DNA of 64,000 nt from Lepidurus packardi (taxonomy: Eukaryota > Arthropoda > Branchiopoda > Notostraca > Triopsidae): positions 124,001 to 188,000 of the forward strand of contig JAKZAN010000055.1 of assembly GCA_023053545.1 (NCBI GenBank), in the 5' to 3' direction. Numbering within the stretch: position 1 is the first letter of the stretch; each line of letters opens with the position of its first letter. Below the pieces are notes generated by a model. It did not search any database. It had not been told where the DNA came from and worked only from the letters and a program-made list of their open reading frames with translations. The translations under genes were made by a program, and so were the position numbers. This document shows positions 51,109 through 60,011 of this stretch, piece by piece.

Positions 51109-51634
51109 TTAAAGGTACATTTCAATTAAGCCTTCTGGAAGATCCATGATGACTTTTTTGTTTTCGCGATCGATTTCGACTAGGAATTGGTCAATCATTG
51201 GAATAAGAATTTCAACTTCACCGTTAAGCACTTCAAAAAGTGGTTGTGCGGCAGAGTCGTTGACGGATTGGATAATGCCCACTATTCCGTGGCGCTTGTC
51301 TTCAATCTCGAAGCCTATTACTTCATGGAAATAAAACTTATTGCCTTCCAATTTAGGCAACATGTTTAGGGGCAAATAGACGCCGTTTCCAAGGATTGCA
51401 TCGGCTTCTGCTTCGCTATCTACGTCCTCAAAACGCACCCGAAGGAAGTCGTTTTTGTGTAGGGCGCTATGTTCAATAAAAAAAGGAACCAGCATTTTGT
51501 TGCATTCAACAAATACTGATTCCAAATTTTCGTATAACTCGGGTTCGTCTGTGTCTAGATAGATTAAGACTTCCCCCTTTAAAGCTAAATTTCTTTGCGA
51601 TCTTACCTAAGTAGAAACATTCTTCTTTACGCAT
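51109..51634 (-). CDS. rimM: 16S rRNA processing protein RimM, N-terminal frameshift
   Basis: The long open frame (51525-51109) lacks the family's N-terminus. A start at 51634 gives MRKEECFYLGKIAKKFSFKG, then a +1 shift in the G5 run (plus-strand C5, 51573-51577), and the text resumes as VLIYLDTDEPELYENLESVF. Corrected length is 174 residues, normal for RimM. The C-terminal PRC-barrel is visible (IGFEIEDKRHGIVGII ... LVEIDRENKKVIMDLPEGL). RimM helps mature the 30S head and binds ribosomal protein S19. It lies 12 bp after rpsP, the usual order. Confidence 0.9.
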
Positions 51635-51646
51635 GACCGCGGAATA

Positions 51647-52233
51647 TTATGCTTCTGTAGCTTCGTTGTTTTCTGTAGCTTCTTCAGCAGCAGGAGCTTC
51701 TTCAGCAACTACTTCTTCAGTTACAACTTCTTCTTCAACAACTTCTTCAGCTGGAGCTGCAGCAGCGATTGCGTCTGCTTCTGCTTGTTTAGCAGCAGCG
51801 ATACGACCTTCGTTTACTTTTCTTTCCGCGTCTAAAGCTTTAGATTTTTCGTCAGCTTGTGCTTTCGTTAAACCTTCTTTTTTAGCGTCAACTTTTCCAG
51901 TTTTTTCGTCTAACCACTGTTGCAATTTTACGTCAGCAGCTTCTTGCGTTAAAGCACCCTTTGCGAACGCCGGCCATCTAGGTGGTGTTTCAACAAAGCT
52001 CCTTTGTATGACAAAATAGCACGTGCAGTATCGGTTGGTTGTGCACCATTGTGTAGCCACTGAACAGCGCTATCAAGGTCCAAAACAATCGTTGCAGGGT
52101 TAGTGTTTGGATTGTAAGAACCTAATTTTTCTAGGTATTTACCATCTCTTTTTGAGCGTGCATCTGCAGCTACAACCCAGTAAAAAGGTTTTCCTTTTTT
52201 ACCATGTCTTTGTAATCTAATTTTTACCGGCAT
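51647..52233 (-). CDS. rpsP: 30S ribosomal protein S16 with C-terminal extension, two frameshifts
   Basis: The first frame (52233-51949) encodes the S16 core: [40 protein letters not shown], and [16 protein letters not shown] up to HHLDG. Two +1 shifts, near 51970-51975 and in 51957-51959, separate it from [20 protein letters not shown] and an Ala/Glu-rich tail that ends at 51647. Corrected length is 194 residues, fitting flavobacterial S16 proteins with a long acidic C-terminal extension. S16 is essential for 30S assembly, so two genuine frameshifts are unlikely. rimM follows after 12 bp. Confidence 0.92.
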
Positions 52234-52282
52234 AATCTTATGATTAAATTTTGAGGTACTCGACCTCCGTTAATTAAGGGCG

Positions 52283-52290
52283 CAAAGATA
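52283..52290 (-). promoter_or_regulatory. -7 box of the rpsP operon
   Basis: TATCTTTG on the minus strand, 50 bp upstream of the rpsP start codon. Confidence 0.6.
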
Positions 52291-52434
52291 TGTTTTTTTT
52301 GTAAATAAAACACTTTCAGGCCTTAATTTATTTTCGATCATGTAAAAATCCGTTGGTATAAATTGAATTTTATGGGCATATTTTAGCTTTTTTGGTTTAA
52401 AAAAACTATTTTTTGTGCTATCAACATCTTCAAT

Positions 52435-52910
52435 ATGAAAAAAAATAGTTTCCTTTTTATTGTTCGTTTTAGTTCTAACTTCATGTGCTGACGAAGTTTC
52501 ATTTAACACACCTGCCTTTCAAGGACAGAAGAATAATGTGAGTTGGCGGGCGAAAGATTCAAAAGCCACTATTAATACGGACGGTTCTATCACGATAAGG
52601 GGGACGTACACAAACAGACGTTGTAACATTGCGGGCTTCCTCTACCGTTGCGGACACCTACTTATTAGGAGAAGACATTAGCAGTTTTGCGTCATTTCAA
52701 TCAAGTGTTGGCACAACCGGACTTTTTATGACGGGCCCTGATTTGGGTGATGGGCAAATAATTATTACGGAGTATGACGATGTCAACAAAACAGTGTCTG
52801 GAACCTTCAGATTTAATGCAATTCAGACTGCACCAACCAGCGATAATCCAGAAGTGATGAACTTTCAATATGGCGTTTTCAATAAGATTTCAGTAGTTCC
52901 AGGCATATAA
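52435..52910 (+). pseudogene. DUF6252-like lipoprotein gene, two +1 frameshifts
   Basis: ATG at 52435. Removing one A from the A8 run (52438-52445) gives a perfect lipoprotein signal, MKKIVSFLLFVLVLTSC, with the lipobox cysteine followed by ADEVSFNTPAFQGQ. A second +1 at 52616 joins TIRGTYTN to DVVTLRASSTVADTYLLGED. The corrected protein has 157 residues and looks like the DUF6252/DUF5025-type small beta-sandwich lipoproteins of Bacteroidetes (NKTVSGTFRFNA is typical). Function unknown. A terminator follows 29 bp after the stop. The family name is given from memory of the pattern and is tentative. Confidence 0.7.
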
Positions 52911-52938
52911 TATTGAAAATAAATAGTTTAGAAAAGTC

Positions 52939-52964
52939 AACCATCCCGCGGGATGGTTTTTTTT
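52939..52964 (+). terminator. Terminator after the lipoprotein gene
   Basis: AACCATCCCGCGGGATGGTT is a perfect 20-bp palindrome (52939-52958) followed by a run of T. Confidence 0.85.
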
Positions 52965-53021
52965 ATGTGTTTATTTTGCGAGATAAAACGGGAATTCATA
53001 GTTTATTCGGATATATAAAGG

Positions 53022-53029
53022 TATATTTG
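53022..53029 (+). promoter_or_regulatory. -7 box of the RRM gene
   Basis: TATATTTG, 22 bp before the ATG at 53052. Confidence 0.6.
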
Positions 53030-53051
53030 TTGTAATTATAAAATTGTACTT

Positions 53052-53426
53052 ATGAATATTTTTGTTGGAAGCCTTCCGTTCAGTATTGAGGAAGCAGATT
53101 TAAGAGAATCGTTTGAGGCTTATGGAGCTGTGGATTCAGTTAAAATTATTACTGATAAATTTACTGGAAGAAGTAAAGGTTTCGGTTTTGTTGAAATGTC
53201 AAATGATGAAGAGGCGCAGAAAGCGATTAACGAACTAAATGGTGCTACGGTACAAGGTCGTGCAATCGTTGTAAATAAATCAGAGCCAAAGCCGGAAGGT
53301 GAAAGAAGAAGCTTTAACGGCGGTGGAAGTCGCGGTGGAGATTCTCGTGGTGGATACGGTGGAAACGGCGGCGGTGGAAATCGCGGTGGTGGATACGGTG
53401 GTGGAAGCAGCAGAGGCGGATACTAA
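53052..53426 (+). CDS. Glycine-rich RRM RNA-binding protein
   Basis: A 124-residue protein with one RRM domain (residues 1-80). RNP2 is NIFVGSL (2-8) and RNP1 is KGFGFVEM (43-50). A Gly/Arg/Ser-rich tail (about 88-124) has repeated RGG-like units. Such proteins are common in Bacteroidetes and cyanobacteria, bind single-stranded RNA, and are thought to act in post-transcriptional control or cold response. It is monocistronic with its own promoter and terminator. Confidence 0.95.
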   Translation: MNIFVGSLPFSIEEADLRESFEAYGAVDSVKIITDKFTGRSKGFGFVEMSNDEEAQKAINELNGATVQGRAIVVNKSEPKPEGERRSFNGGGSRGGDSRGGYGGNGGGGNRGGGYGGGSSRGGY

Positions 53427-53472
53427 TCCCAACTTCTTAAACTAATTGTAAGATTTTATCTTTTCAATATTG

Positions 53473-53504
53473 AAAGCCATTCAGAAATGAATGGCTTTTT
53501 TTTG
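53473..53504 (+). terminator. Terminator after the RRM gene
   Basis: AAGCCATTC and GAATGGCTT pair around a 6-nt loop, followed by T8. Confidence 0.85.
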
Positions 53505-53598
53505 TTGATAACTTCGCGCGCGTTATGCGGCAAAAAATCATAATTTTGGAATCCAGTCGATTGCCGACATCAACAATGCAATCGATTCAATTTCAGCT

Positions 53599-56500
53599 AT
53601 GTATATAATTTTCGATACCGAAACAACCGGATTACCCAAACGTTATGATGCGCCAGTTACTGATACTGGAAACTGGCCAAGATGTGTGCAAATTGCGTGG
53701 CAATTGCATGACGATATGGGCGTTTTAGTGGATCATCAGGATTACCTTATAAAGCCAGAAGGCTTCAATATTCCGTTCGACGCAGAGCGCATTCACGGCA
53801 TTTCGACCAGCTTGGCAAACGCAGAAGGCATTGGGATGGCTGAGGCGCTTGAACAGTTTAACATTGCCTTGCAGAAAGCAAAATTTGTAGTTGGGCAAAA
53901 TGTTGGCTTCGACGTTAATATTATCGGATGTGAATTCCACCGATTTGGCATTGATTCCCCTCTTGCCACAATGCGTGTGCTGGATACTTGTACTGAAAAC
54001 ACCGCATCTTTATTGCAACTGCCAGGCGGTCGAGGCGGCAAATTTAAATTGCCAACATTAACCGAATTACACCAATACCTTTTCAATCAACCCTTTTCTG
54101 AAGCGCATAATGCAACAGCAGACGTTGAGGCAACAACCCGCTGCTTCCTAGAATTGATTAGAAGGGAAGCCTATACTAAAGAAGCGTTAGACGTAGCGCC
54201 AGAATATTTTACGAATTTTAGGGAATTTAACCCTGAGCCGATCAAGCTAATAGGGCTTAAGCACATCAATCTTAAGGCAGCATCTGAAGCAATCCGAATT
54301 AAACTTGATGCAGAAGCCAGCACCTCAGCCCTAACAAATAACGGCCCGCAAACGGATTTGTCTTCTGTTGAATTTGCGCATTTGCACAACCATACACAAT
54401 TTTCAGTTTTGCAGTCAACAATTAGCATTAGTGCGCTAGTAAAAGCAGCTGCAAAACAAAAAATGCCTGCTGTTGCCATGACAGACCATGCCAATCTTAT
54501 GGGCGCATTTCATTTTGTTCGAGACATTATCAAGCACAACAAGGATGTTGAATCCAGAAACAAAGCACTGGCTGAAAGCGGCGAAATACCAACCGAAAAA
54601 AGCATTAAACCCATCGTGGGCTGTGAGTTTTTTGTATGCGAAGATCACACAGATAAAACCAGGAAAGACAACGGTTATCAAATTGTTTTTTTGGCCAAAA
54701 CCAAAAAAGGCTATCACAACTTGGCAAAAATGTCTTCCATAGCCTACACAAAGGGTTTCTACTATGTGCCTCGAATTGACAAAAAAGTGGTTGAGGAATT
54801 CAAAGAAGATTTGATTGTACTGTCCGGAAACCTTTACGGCGAAATTCCAAACAAGCTGCTAAACATAGGCGAAAACCAAGCTGAAGAGGCGCTTTTGTGG
54901 TGGAAATCTCAGTTTGGAAATGATTTTTACCTGGAAATCATGCGCCATAATCAGGAAGACGAAAACCGCATTAACACATCGTTAATTGCATTTTCACGGA
55001 AACACAACGTGAAACTAATTGCCACAAACAACACATTCTATATCGACAAAGACGACGCAAACGCACATGATATCTTGCTGTGCGTGCGCGATGGCGAAAA
55101 ACAAAGCACACCCATTGGCCGTGGACGTGGCTATCGTTTTGGATTGCCAAATCAGGAATACTATTTCAAGTCGGCAGATGAAATGAAACAACTGTTTCAA
55201 GACTTGCCTGAAGCCATTGTGAATATATCGGAAATCGTAAGTCAAATTGAAACATTTGACTTATCGCGAGATGTCCTGCTGCCCAAATTTGATATTCCGC
55301 AGGAATTTATTGTCACCGAAGATGATTTGGACGGCGGCAAGCGCGGCGAAAACGCATATTTAAGACACTTGACATATCAGGGCGCAGCATTGCGCTATGG
55401 CGAAATTACAGCCGAAATTAGAGAGCGAATCGACTTTGAACTGTTAACAATCGAAAATTCCGGCTATCCTGGTTACTTTCTGATTGTGCAGGATTTTATT
55501 GCTGCTGCGCGCGCAATGGATGTCTCTGTGGGGCCAGGCCGTGGATCGGCTGCTGGTTCTGTTGTTGCTTACTGCTTGAAAATTACGAATATTGACCCGT
55601 TACTGTACAACCTTCTTTTTGAGCGTTTTCTAAATCCAGACCGAGTATCGTTACCCGATATTGATATTGACTTCGACGATGAGGGCCGGGGTCGTGTAAT
55701 GGATTATGTAATAAAAAAATACGGCGAAAAACAAGTCGCCCAAATTATTACGTATGGAACAATGGCAGCAAAATCATCTATAAAAGATACTGCACGCGTT
55801 TTAGATTTGCCACTATTTGAAGCCGAGAAAATCTCCAAATTGATCCCGACAACAATGTCGCTCGCGAAAATATTCAACCTCGAAAAAGACAAGCTTAAAG
55901 CTGCTTTGCGCCCCGAGGATTTCGACCGTGTGAAGGTCTTGATCGAATTGTCGCAAATAGATGATCTGGGCGGGGTCACAATCAAACAAGCAAAAGCACT
56001 TGAAGGAACGCTTCGAAACACCGGAATTCATGCATGTGGGGTGATCATTACACCCAGCGACATTACAAACTTTGTTCCTGTTGCAACCGCAAAAGACTCC
56101 GATTTATATGTAACGCAATTTGACAACTCTGTTGTGGAAAGCGCAGGACTACTGAAAATGGACTTCTTAGGATTAAAAACCCTAACCTTGATTAAAGACA
56201 CGGTTCGAATCGTAAAATACAGACGGGGCATTGACCTTGATCCAGATCATTTTCCGATAGACGACCTCAACACATACGAACTCTTTCAGCGCGGTGAAAC
56301 CGTAGGTATATTCCAGTATGAATCGCCCGGCATGCAGAAATACATGAAGGAACTGAAACCCACCGTGTTTGCAGATTTAATTGCCATGAATGCGCTATAC
56401 AGGCCTGGGCCAATTGCCTATATTCCAAGTTTTATTAAAAGGAAAAACGGCGAAGAAGAAATTGTATTCGACCTTCCCGCCTGCGAGGAATTGTTGAAAG

Positions 56501-58092
56501 ATACCTACGGAATTACTGTATACCAAGAGCAGGTTATGTTGCTATCTCAGAAACTGGCCAACTTCTCCAAAGGTGATGCCGACGTACTTCGTAAAGCAAT
56601 GGGAAAGAAGCAAAAAGACGTCTTAGACAAAATGAAACCCAAATTCATCAACCAAGCGGTCGAGAACGGACATGCACCAGATAAATTGGAGAAAATTTGG
56701 AAAGACTGGGAAGCATTTGCCGAATATGCATTTAACAAATCGCACTCCACTTGTTATGCTTGGATTGCATATCAAACAGCATTCTTAAAAGCAAATTACC
56801 CCGCAGAATATATGGCGGCGGTACTTTCAAACAACATGAATGACATCAAGCAAGTGTCGTTTTTTATGGAGGAATGCAAACGAATGGGCTTAGAAGTACT
56901 GGGTCCCGATGTGAATGAATCACTTTATAAGTTTACAGTAAACGAACGAAACGCAGTCCGTTTCGGGATGGGCGCCATAAAAGGCGTTGGGATGGGTGCT
57001 GTCGAAACGATCGTAAATACTAGAACAGAAGGACATTACAAATCTATTTTTGACCTCGCAAAAAGAGTGGATTTGAGAGCGGCTAACAAACGCGCTTTCG
57101 AGAATCTTGCGCTGGCAGGCGGATTAGATTCGTTTGAAGGGACGCACCGTGCGCAATATTTTCATCATGATGGCGATGGAATCACTTTCTTAGAAAAAGC
57201 GATTCGGTATGGGGCCAAATTTAAAGAAAATGAAAACTCATCCCAAGTCAGCCTTTTTGGCGAATCTAGCGAGGTGCAAATTCCCGAGCCTGTTGTGCCG
57301 CCGTGCGAAGACTGGAGCACGATGGAAAAATTAGCACGCGAAAAAGAAGTCGTCGGCATTTATATCTCTGGCCACCCGCTAGATGATTTTAAATATGAAA
57401 TGAAATATTTCTGCTCCTCGAAATTAGACGCCTTCAAAAACTTGCACCTTCACGTCAATCGAACCCTGACTTTTGCGGGCATCGTATCAGACATGCAATA
57501 TCGAACAGCTAAAAACGGGAAAGAATACGGAACGTTTACCCTCGAAGGATATGATGAATCTCAAGAGTTTCGGATGTATAACGAAGATTACATCAAATTC
57601 AAACACTATCTCGCAAATGGTAGGTTTTTATACTTTAAGGCACTCATCAAAGAAGGATATACAGACAAAACAACCGGCAAAAAATCTGATCCACGCATTC
57701 AATACGTCGAAATCAAACAACTCCAAGATATCTTATCGGCACAAGCAAAAAAGCTTGTATTGCACCTAAACATCAAAGATTTGCGCGAAGAAACCATTCT
57801 CGAACTAAGCGAACTGTTTCGCATTCATCCTGGAGATCACGCCGTATCTTTTGAAGTAATGGAACTTAAAAAAGTAATAAAAAAAATCGAACCAGTCGAG
57901 ATTCTTGAAATAGCAGAAAACATCGATACTGAAACTGAAACACCTGAAATCGAAGAATTAACGCCAGTTGTTACCGAAGAAGTCAAAATAATTACAAAAG
58001 TTACCTTGCCAAGTCGGAAAATGCGCGTGGGCATTAGCGCCGCACTACTAAAACATCTGGACCACATGGACATTAAATTCAAGTTAAATTAG
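53599..58092 (+). CDS. dnaE: DNA polymerase III alpha subunit with fused N-terminal 3'-5' exonuclease
   Basis: A 1497-residue fusion. Residues 1-200 form a DnaQ-type exonuclease: ExoI FDTETTGLP (D6, E8), ExoII VVGQNVGFDVNIIG, and ExoIII HNATADVEA (H170, D175). From residue 261 starts the PHP domain (HLHNHTQFSVLQ). The polymerase catalytic aspartates lie in PDIDIDFDDEGR (D687, D689). VGPGRGSAAGSVVAYCLKI, GITVYQEQVM and an OB-fold near 1290-1370 follow. It replicates the chromosome and proofreads in one chain. The fusion is known in Flavobacteriia and supports the taxonomic reading. The frame is intact throughout. Confidence 0.97.
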   Translation: MYIIFDTETTGLPKRYDAPVTDTGNWPRCVQIAWQLHDDMGVLVDHQDYLIKPEGFNIPFDAERIHGISTSLANAEGIGMAEALEQFNIALQKAKFVVGQNVGFDVNIIGCEFHRFGIDSPLATMRVLDTCTENTASLLQLPGGRGGKFKLPTLTELHQYLFNQPFSEAHNATADVEATTRCFLELIRREAYTKEALDVAPEYFTNFREFNPEPIKLIGLKHINLKAASEAIRIKLDAEASTSALTNNGPQTDLSSVEFAHLHNHTQFSVLQSTISISALVKAAAKQKMPAVAMTDHANLMGAFHFVRDIIKHNKDVESRNKALAESGEIPTEKSIKPIVGCEFFVCEDHTDKTRKDNGYQIVFLAKTKKGYHNLAKMSSIAYTKGFYYVPRIDKKVVEEFKEDLIVLSGNLYGEIPNKLLNIGENQAEEALLWWKSQFGNDFYLEIMRHNQEDENRINTSLIAFSRKHNVKLIATNNTFYIDKDDANAHDILLCVRDGEKQSTPIGRGRGYRFGLPNQEYYFKSADEMKQLFQDLPEAIVNISEIVSQIETFDLSRDVLLPKFDIPQEFIVTEDDLDGGKRGENAYLRHLTYQGAALRYGEITAEIRERIDFELLTIENSGYPGYFLIVQDFIAAARAMDVSVGPGRGSAAGSVVAYCLKITNIDPLLYNLLFERFLNPDRVSLPDIDIDFDDEGRGRVMDYVIKKYGEKQVAQIITYGTMAAKSSIKDTARVLDLPLFEAEKISKLIPTTMSLAKIFNLEKDKLKAALRPEDFDRVKVLIELSQIDDLGGVTIKQAKALEGTLRNTGIHACGVIITPSDITNFVPVATAKDSDLYVTQFDNSVVESAGLLKMDFLGLKTLTLIKDTVRIVKYRRGIDLDPDHFPIDDLNTYELFQRGETVGIFQYESPGMQKYMKELKPTVFADLIAMNALYRPGPIAYIPSFIKRKNGEEEIVFDLPACEELLKDTYGITVYQEQVMLLSQKLANFSKGDADVLRKAMGKKQKDVLDKMKPKFINQAVENGHAPDKLEKIWKDWEAFAEYAFNKSHSTCYAWIAYQTAFLKANYPAEYMAAVLSNNMNDIKQVSFFMEECKRMGLEVLGPDVNESLYKFTVNERNAVRFGMGAIKGVGMGAVETIVNTRTEGHYKSIFDLAKRVDLRAANKRAFENLALAGGLDSFEGTHRAQYFHHDGDGITFLEKAIRYGAKFKENENSSQVSLFGESSEVQIPEPVVPPCEDWSTMEKLAREKEVVGIYISGHPLDDFKYEMKYFCSSKLDAFKNLHLHVNRTLTFAGIVSDMQYRTAKNGKEYGTFTLEGYDESQEFRMYNEDYIKFKHYLANGRFLYFKALIKEGYTDKTTGKKSDPRIQYVEIKQLQDILSAQAKKLVLHLNIKDLREETILELSELFRIHPGDHAVSFEVMELKKVIKKIEPVEILEIAENIDTETETPEIEELTPVVTEEVKIITKVTLPSRKMRVGISAALLKHLDHMDIKFKLN

Positions 58093-58154
58093 AAATCAAA
58101 ATAAGCCAATAGGCAAAACTGATGTTAAAGTAAACGCTTTACGGAAAATTTACT

Positions 58155-58162
58155 TAAATTTG
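58155..58162 (+). promoter_or_regulatory. -7 box of trxA
   Basis: TAAATTTG, 27 bp before the thioredoxin start codon. Confidence 0.55.
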
Positions 58163-58189
58163 TGAGGCAATTACAAAACAAACAAACTT

Positions 58190-58507
58190 ATGGCTCTAGC
58201 AATAACAGATGCTAACTTCGAAGAAGTAGTATTAAAATCAGATAAACCAGTATTAGTAGATTTTTGGGCAGCATGGTGCGGCCCGTGTCGAATGGTGGGT
58301 CCAATTATCGATCAAATTAGTGAGGAATTCGACGGAAAAGCCGTTGTAGGTAAACTAGATGTTGATGCAAACCAAGAATTTGCCGCAAAATATGGCGTTC
58401 GAAACATCCCAACCGTGCTAATTTTCAAAAACGGCGAAGTGATCGGGAAGCACGTTGGCGTTGCACCAAAACTAACTTATGCAGACTCTTTGAACGCAGC
58501 AATGTAA
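58190..58507 (+). CDS. trxA: Thioredoxin
   Basis: A 105-residue thioredoxin with active site WCGPC (C30, C33) in FWAAWCGPCRMVGP and the cis-proline loop NIPTVLIFKNGE. DVDANQEFAAKYGVR is the standard preceding helix. It reduces disulfides of cytoplasmic proteins, including ribonucleotide reductase. It has its own promoter and terminator after dnaE. Typical length and no signal peptide. Confidence 0.97.
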   Translation: MALAITDANFEEVVLKSDKPVLVDFWAAWCGPCRMVGPIIDQISEEFDGKAVVGKLDVDANQEFAAKYGVRNIPTVLIFKNGEVIGKHVGVAPKLTYADSLNAAM

Positions 58508-58531
58508 TTCAATACATCACATAATTACAAG

Positions 58532-58561
58532 AAAGGCCGATTGATTTCGGTCTTTTTTTTT
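58532..58561 (+). terminator. Terminator after trxA
   Basis: AAAGGCCGA pairs with TCGGTCTTT (one G-T pair), followed by a run of T. Confidence 0.75.
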
Positions 58562-58690
58562 GGAGCACAACCCCACAAAATCCATCAACATCCCTCCCGC
58601 TCTCCGCGTTATCTTTTTTTGGCACGACCAGCTGCCTATAATTCAAAATTTCAAAAGCCAAAAAAAGGATGCTGCTGCGATCGGGGCTAG
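58562..58690 (+). repeat. Structured intergenic repeat, copy F (GGAGC type)
   Basis: Starts GGAGC; contains CCCGCTCTCCGC and a hairpin with arms TTTTTTTGGC/GCCAAAAAAA. The tail is GGATGCTGCTGCGATC and a GGGGCTAG end. It shows the same order of parts as copy E, with other stem sequence. It lies on the sense strand between trxA and the DUF58 gene. Confidence 0.65.
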
Positions 58691-58741
58691 CAACCGGCAG
58701 TATATTTCCCCACAAAATATTCAAATATCTACATCTTTCAA

Positions 58742-58749
58742 TATCTTTG
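58742..58749 (+). promoter_or_regulatory. -7 box of the DUF58 gene
   Basis: TATCTTTG, 29 bp before the ATG at 58779; it rules out the upstream ATG at 58560, which lies in the repeat. Confidence 0.6.
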
Positions 58750-58778
58750 ACAATCGCCAAAAACGGAAAAACGAGAAT

Positions 58779-59708
58779 ATGACAAAGATTGAATCAGAAA
58801 TAAAAACAATTTCGAGTTTCGGACATCTAGAATTGCTTGCCAATCAGGTGGTTGAAGGATTCATTTCCGGCATGCACAAAAGCCCGTTTCACGGATTCTC
58901 AGCAGAATTTGCCGAGCATAAAGTATACAACGCCGGCGAAAGCACAAAACACATCGACTGGAAACTCTTCGCAAAAACCGACAGACTGTATACCAAACGA
59001 TACGAGGAAGAAACAAATTTGAGATGCCACCTGATTATCGACAATTCCACTTCCATGCATTATCCTAAACCAGCAGCAGGCGAGCCGTTCTACAAAAGCA
59101 AAATCGGATTTTCAGTACTGGCTTCCGCCGTGCTCATGAACCTGCTTAAAAAACAGCGTGATGCGGTTGGAATGAGCGTGTTTAGTGATTCGTATGAATA
59201 TTATGCCCCAGAAAAAGGGAGCGACAGACACCACAGGATGCTACTCGACAAACTCGAGCAGCTCTTGCAAGGACAAACGAAAGCAAAAAGCACAGACCCC
59301 ATCACCTACTTGCATCAAATAGCCGAAAAAATACACCGGCGCTCCATGATCATCATCTTCACAGATATGTTTCAAGACGGCAACGAGGAAGCGCTTTTAA
59401 GCGCATTACAACATTTGAAACACAACAAACACCGCGTCATCCTTTTTCATGTGGTGGACAGTAAAACCGAATTAAACTTCGATTTTGACAATACACCACG
59501 CAAGTTTATCGATTTAGAATCTGGCGAAGAAATTAATATTTTTGCAGATAACATAAAAGCAAGCTACGAAAAAGCTGTTGATGGCTACTTTAAAAAAATA
59601 GAAATGACTTGCGCCCAAAACGGAATCCGATACGTTTCTGTCGCTGTTGAGGAAAATTTCGAAAAAATATTAATGACCTATTTAGTAGAGAAACAGCGCT
59701 TTGGATAA
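58779..59708 (+). CDS. DUF58 (VWA-like) protein
   Basis: Start at 58779 (MTKIESEIKTISSFG) gives 309 residues. The DUF58 signature is clear: SGMHKSPFHGFSAEFAEHK, GESTKHIDWKLFAKTDRLY, then a von Willebrand A-like fold. Its metal-ion motif IDNSTSMHYP corresponds to the D-x-S-x-S MIDAS. IFTDMFQDGNEEAL is a later strand. DUF58 proteins usually work with MoxR AAA+ ATPases as chaperones or in Bat-type stress tolerance. No moxR is next to it here, so the partner must be elsewhere. Confidence 0.92.
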   Translation: MTKIESEIKTISSFGHLELLANQVVEGFISGMHKSPFHGFSAEFAEHKVYNAGESTKHIDWKLFAKTDRLYTKRYEEETNLRCHLIIDNSTSMHYPKPAAGEPFYKSKIGFSVLASAVLMNLLKKQRDAVGMSVFSDSYEYYAPEKGSDRHHRMLLDKLEQLLQGQTKAKSTDPITYLHQIAEKIHRRSMIIIFTDMFQDGNEEALLSALQHLKHNKHRVILFHVVDSKTELNFDFDNTPRKFIDLESGEEINIFADNIKASYEKAVDGYFKKIEMTCAQNGIRYVSVAVEENFEKILMTYLVEKQRFG

Positions 59709-59746
59709 TTTTCAAAAAAAAATACATTATTTTATCTTGCAAACAC

Positions 59747-59776
59747 TTGCAAAATCGAAATTGTATGTTATCTTTG
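59747..59776 (+). promoter_or_regulatory. Promoter of tRNA-Asp
   Basis: TTG at 59747-59749, a 19-nt spacer, and TATCTTTG at 59769-59776; the tRNA starts 18 nt further on. Confidence 0.75.
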
Positions 59777-59794
59777 CAACCGCAATTAAGCAGA

Positions 59795-59868
59795 GGTTTG
59801 GTAGTTCAGTTGGTTAGAATACATGCCTGTCACGCATGGGGTCGCGGGTTCGAGTCCCGTCCAGACCG
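59795..59868 (+). tRNA. tRNA-Asp (GTC anticodon)
   Basis: A 74-nt cloverleaf. Acceptor arm GGTTTGG/CCAGACC (one G-T pair), D-arm sequence TAGTTCAGTTGGTTAGAATA, anticodon loop CTGTCAC with GTC, T-arm CGGGTTCGAGTCCCG, discriminator G. CCA is not encoded. It has its own promoter and terminator and stands alone. Confidence 0.95.
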
Positions 59869-59881
59869 CGAAAATTGGGAA

Positions 59882-59909
59882 AAGCACTTTGGAAACAAAG
59901 TGCTTTTTT
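59882..59909 (+). terminator. Terminator after tRNA-Asp
   Basis: AGCACTTTG pairs with CAAAGTGCT around a GAAA loop, followed by T6. Confidence 0.85.
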
Positions 59910-60011
59910 GCCCAATAAAGGTTTCTCTGATGCAGTTCTCTTCTAGAATCGCAGAAAAAGCAGTTGTGTTGTTTCGGGACGAAAGTCTCAGGTTTAGTAG
60001 TTAGACCAATG

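Noticed and set aside
29669..51604. Identical 19-mer CTAAATTTCTTTGCGATCT near 29672 and in rimM near 51585
   Set aside because: Flanks share nothing; one site lies within rimM coding sequence and the other in AT-rich intergenic DNA, so chance is the simplest reading.
51633..52019. 128-codon plus-strand Ser/Ala-rich frame
   Set aside because: It is the antisense of the Ala/Glu-rich tail of rpsP; low-complexity coding sequence produces open antisense frames.
58560..58778. N-terminal extension of the DUF58 gene from ATG 58560
   Set aside because: The extra 73 residues are translated repeat copy F; the -7 box at 58742 lies inside, so transcription starts after that ATG.
59747..60004. 85-codon open frame across tRNA-Asp
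   Set aside because: It reads through the tRNA and its terminator; no family features.
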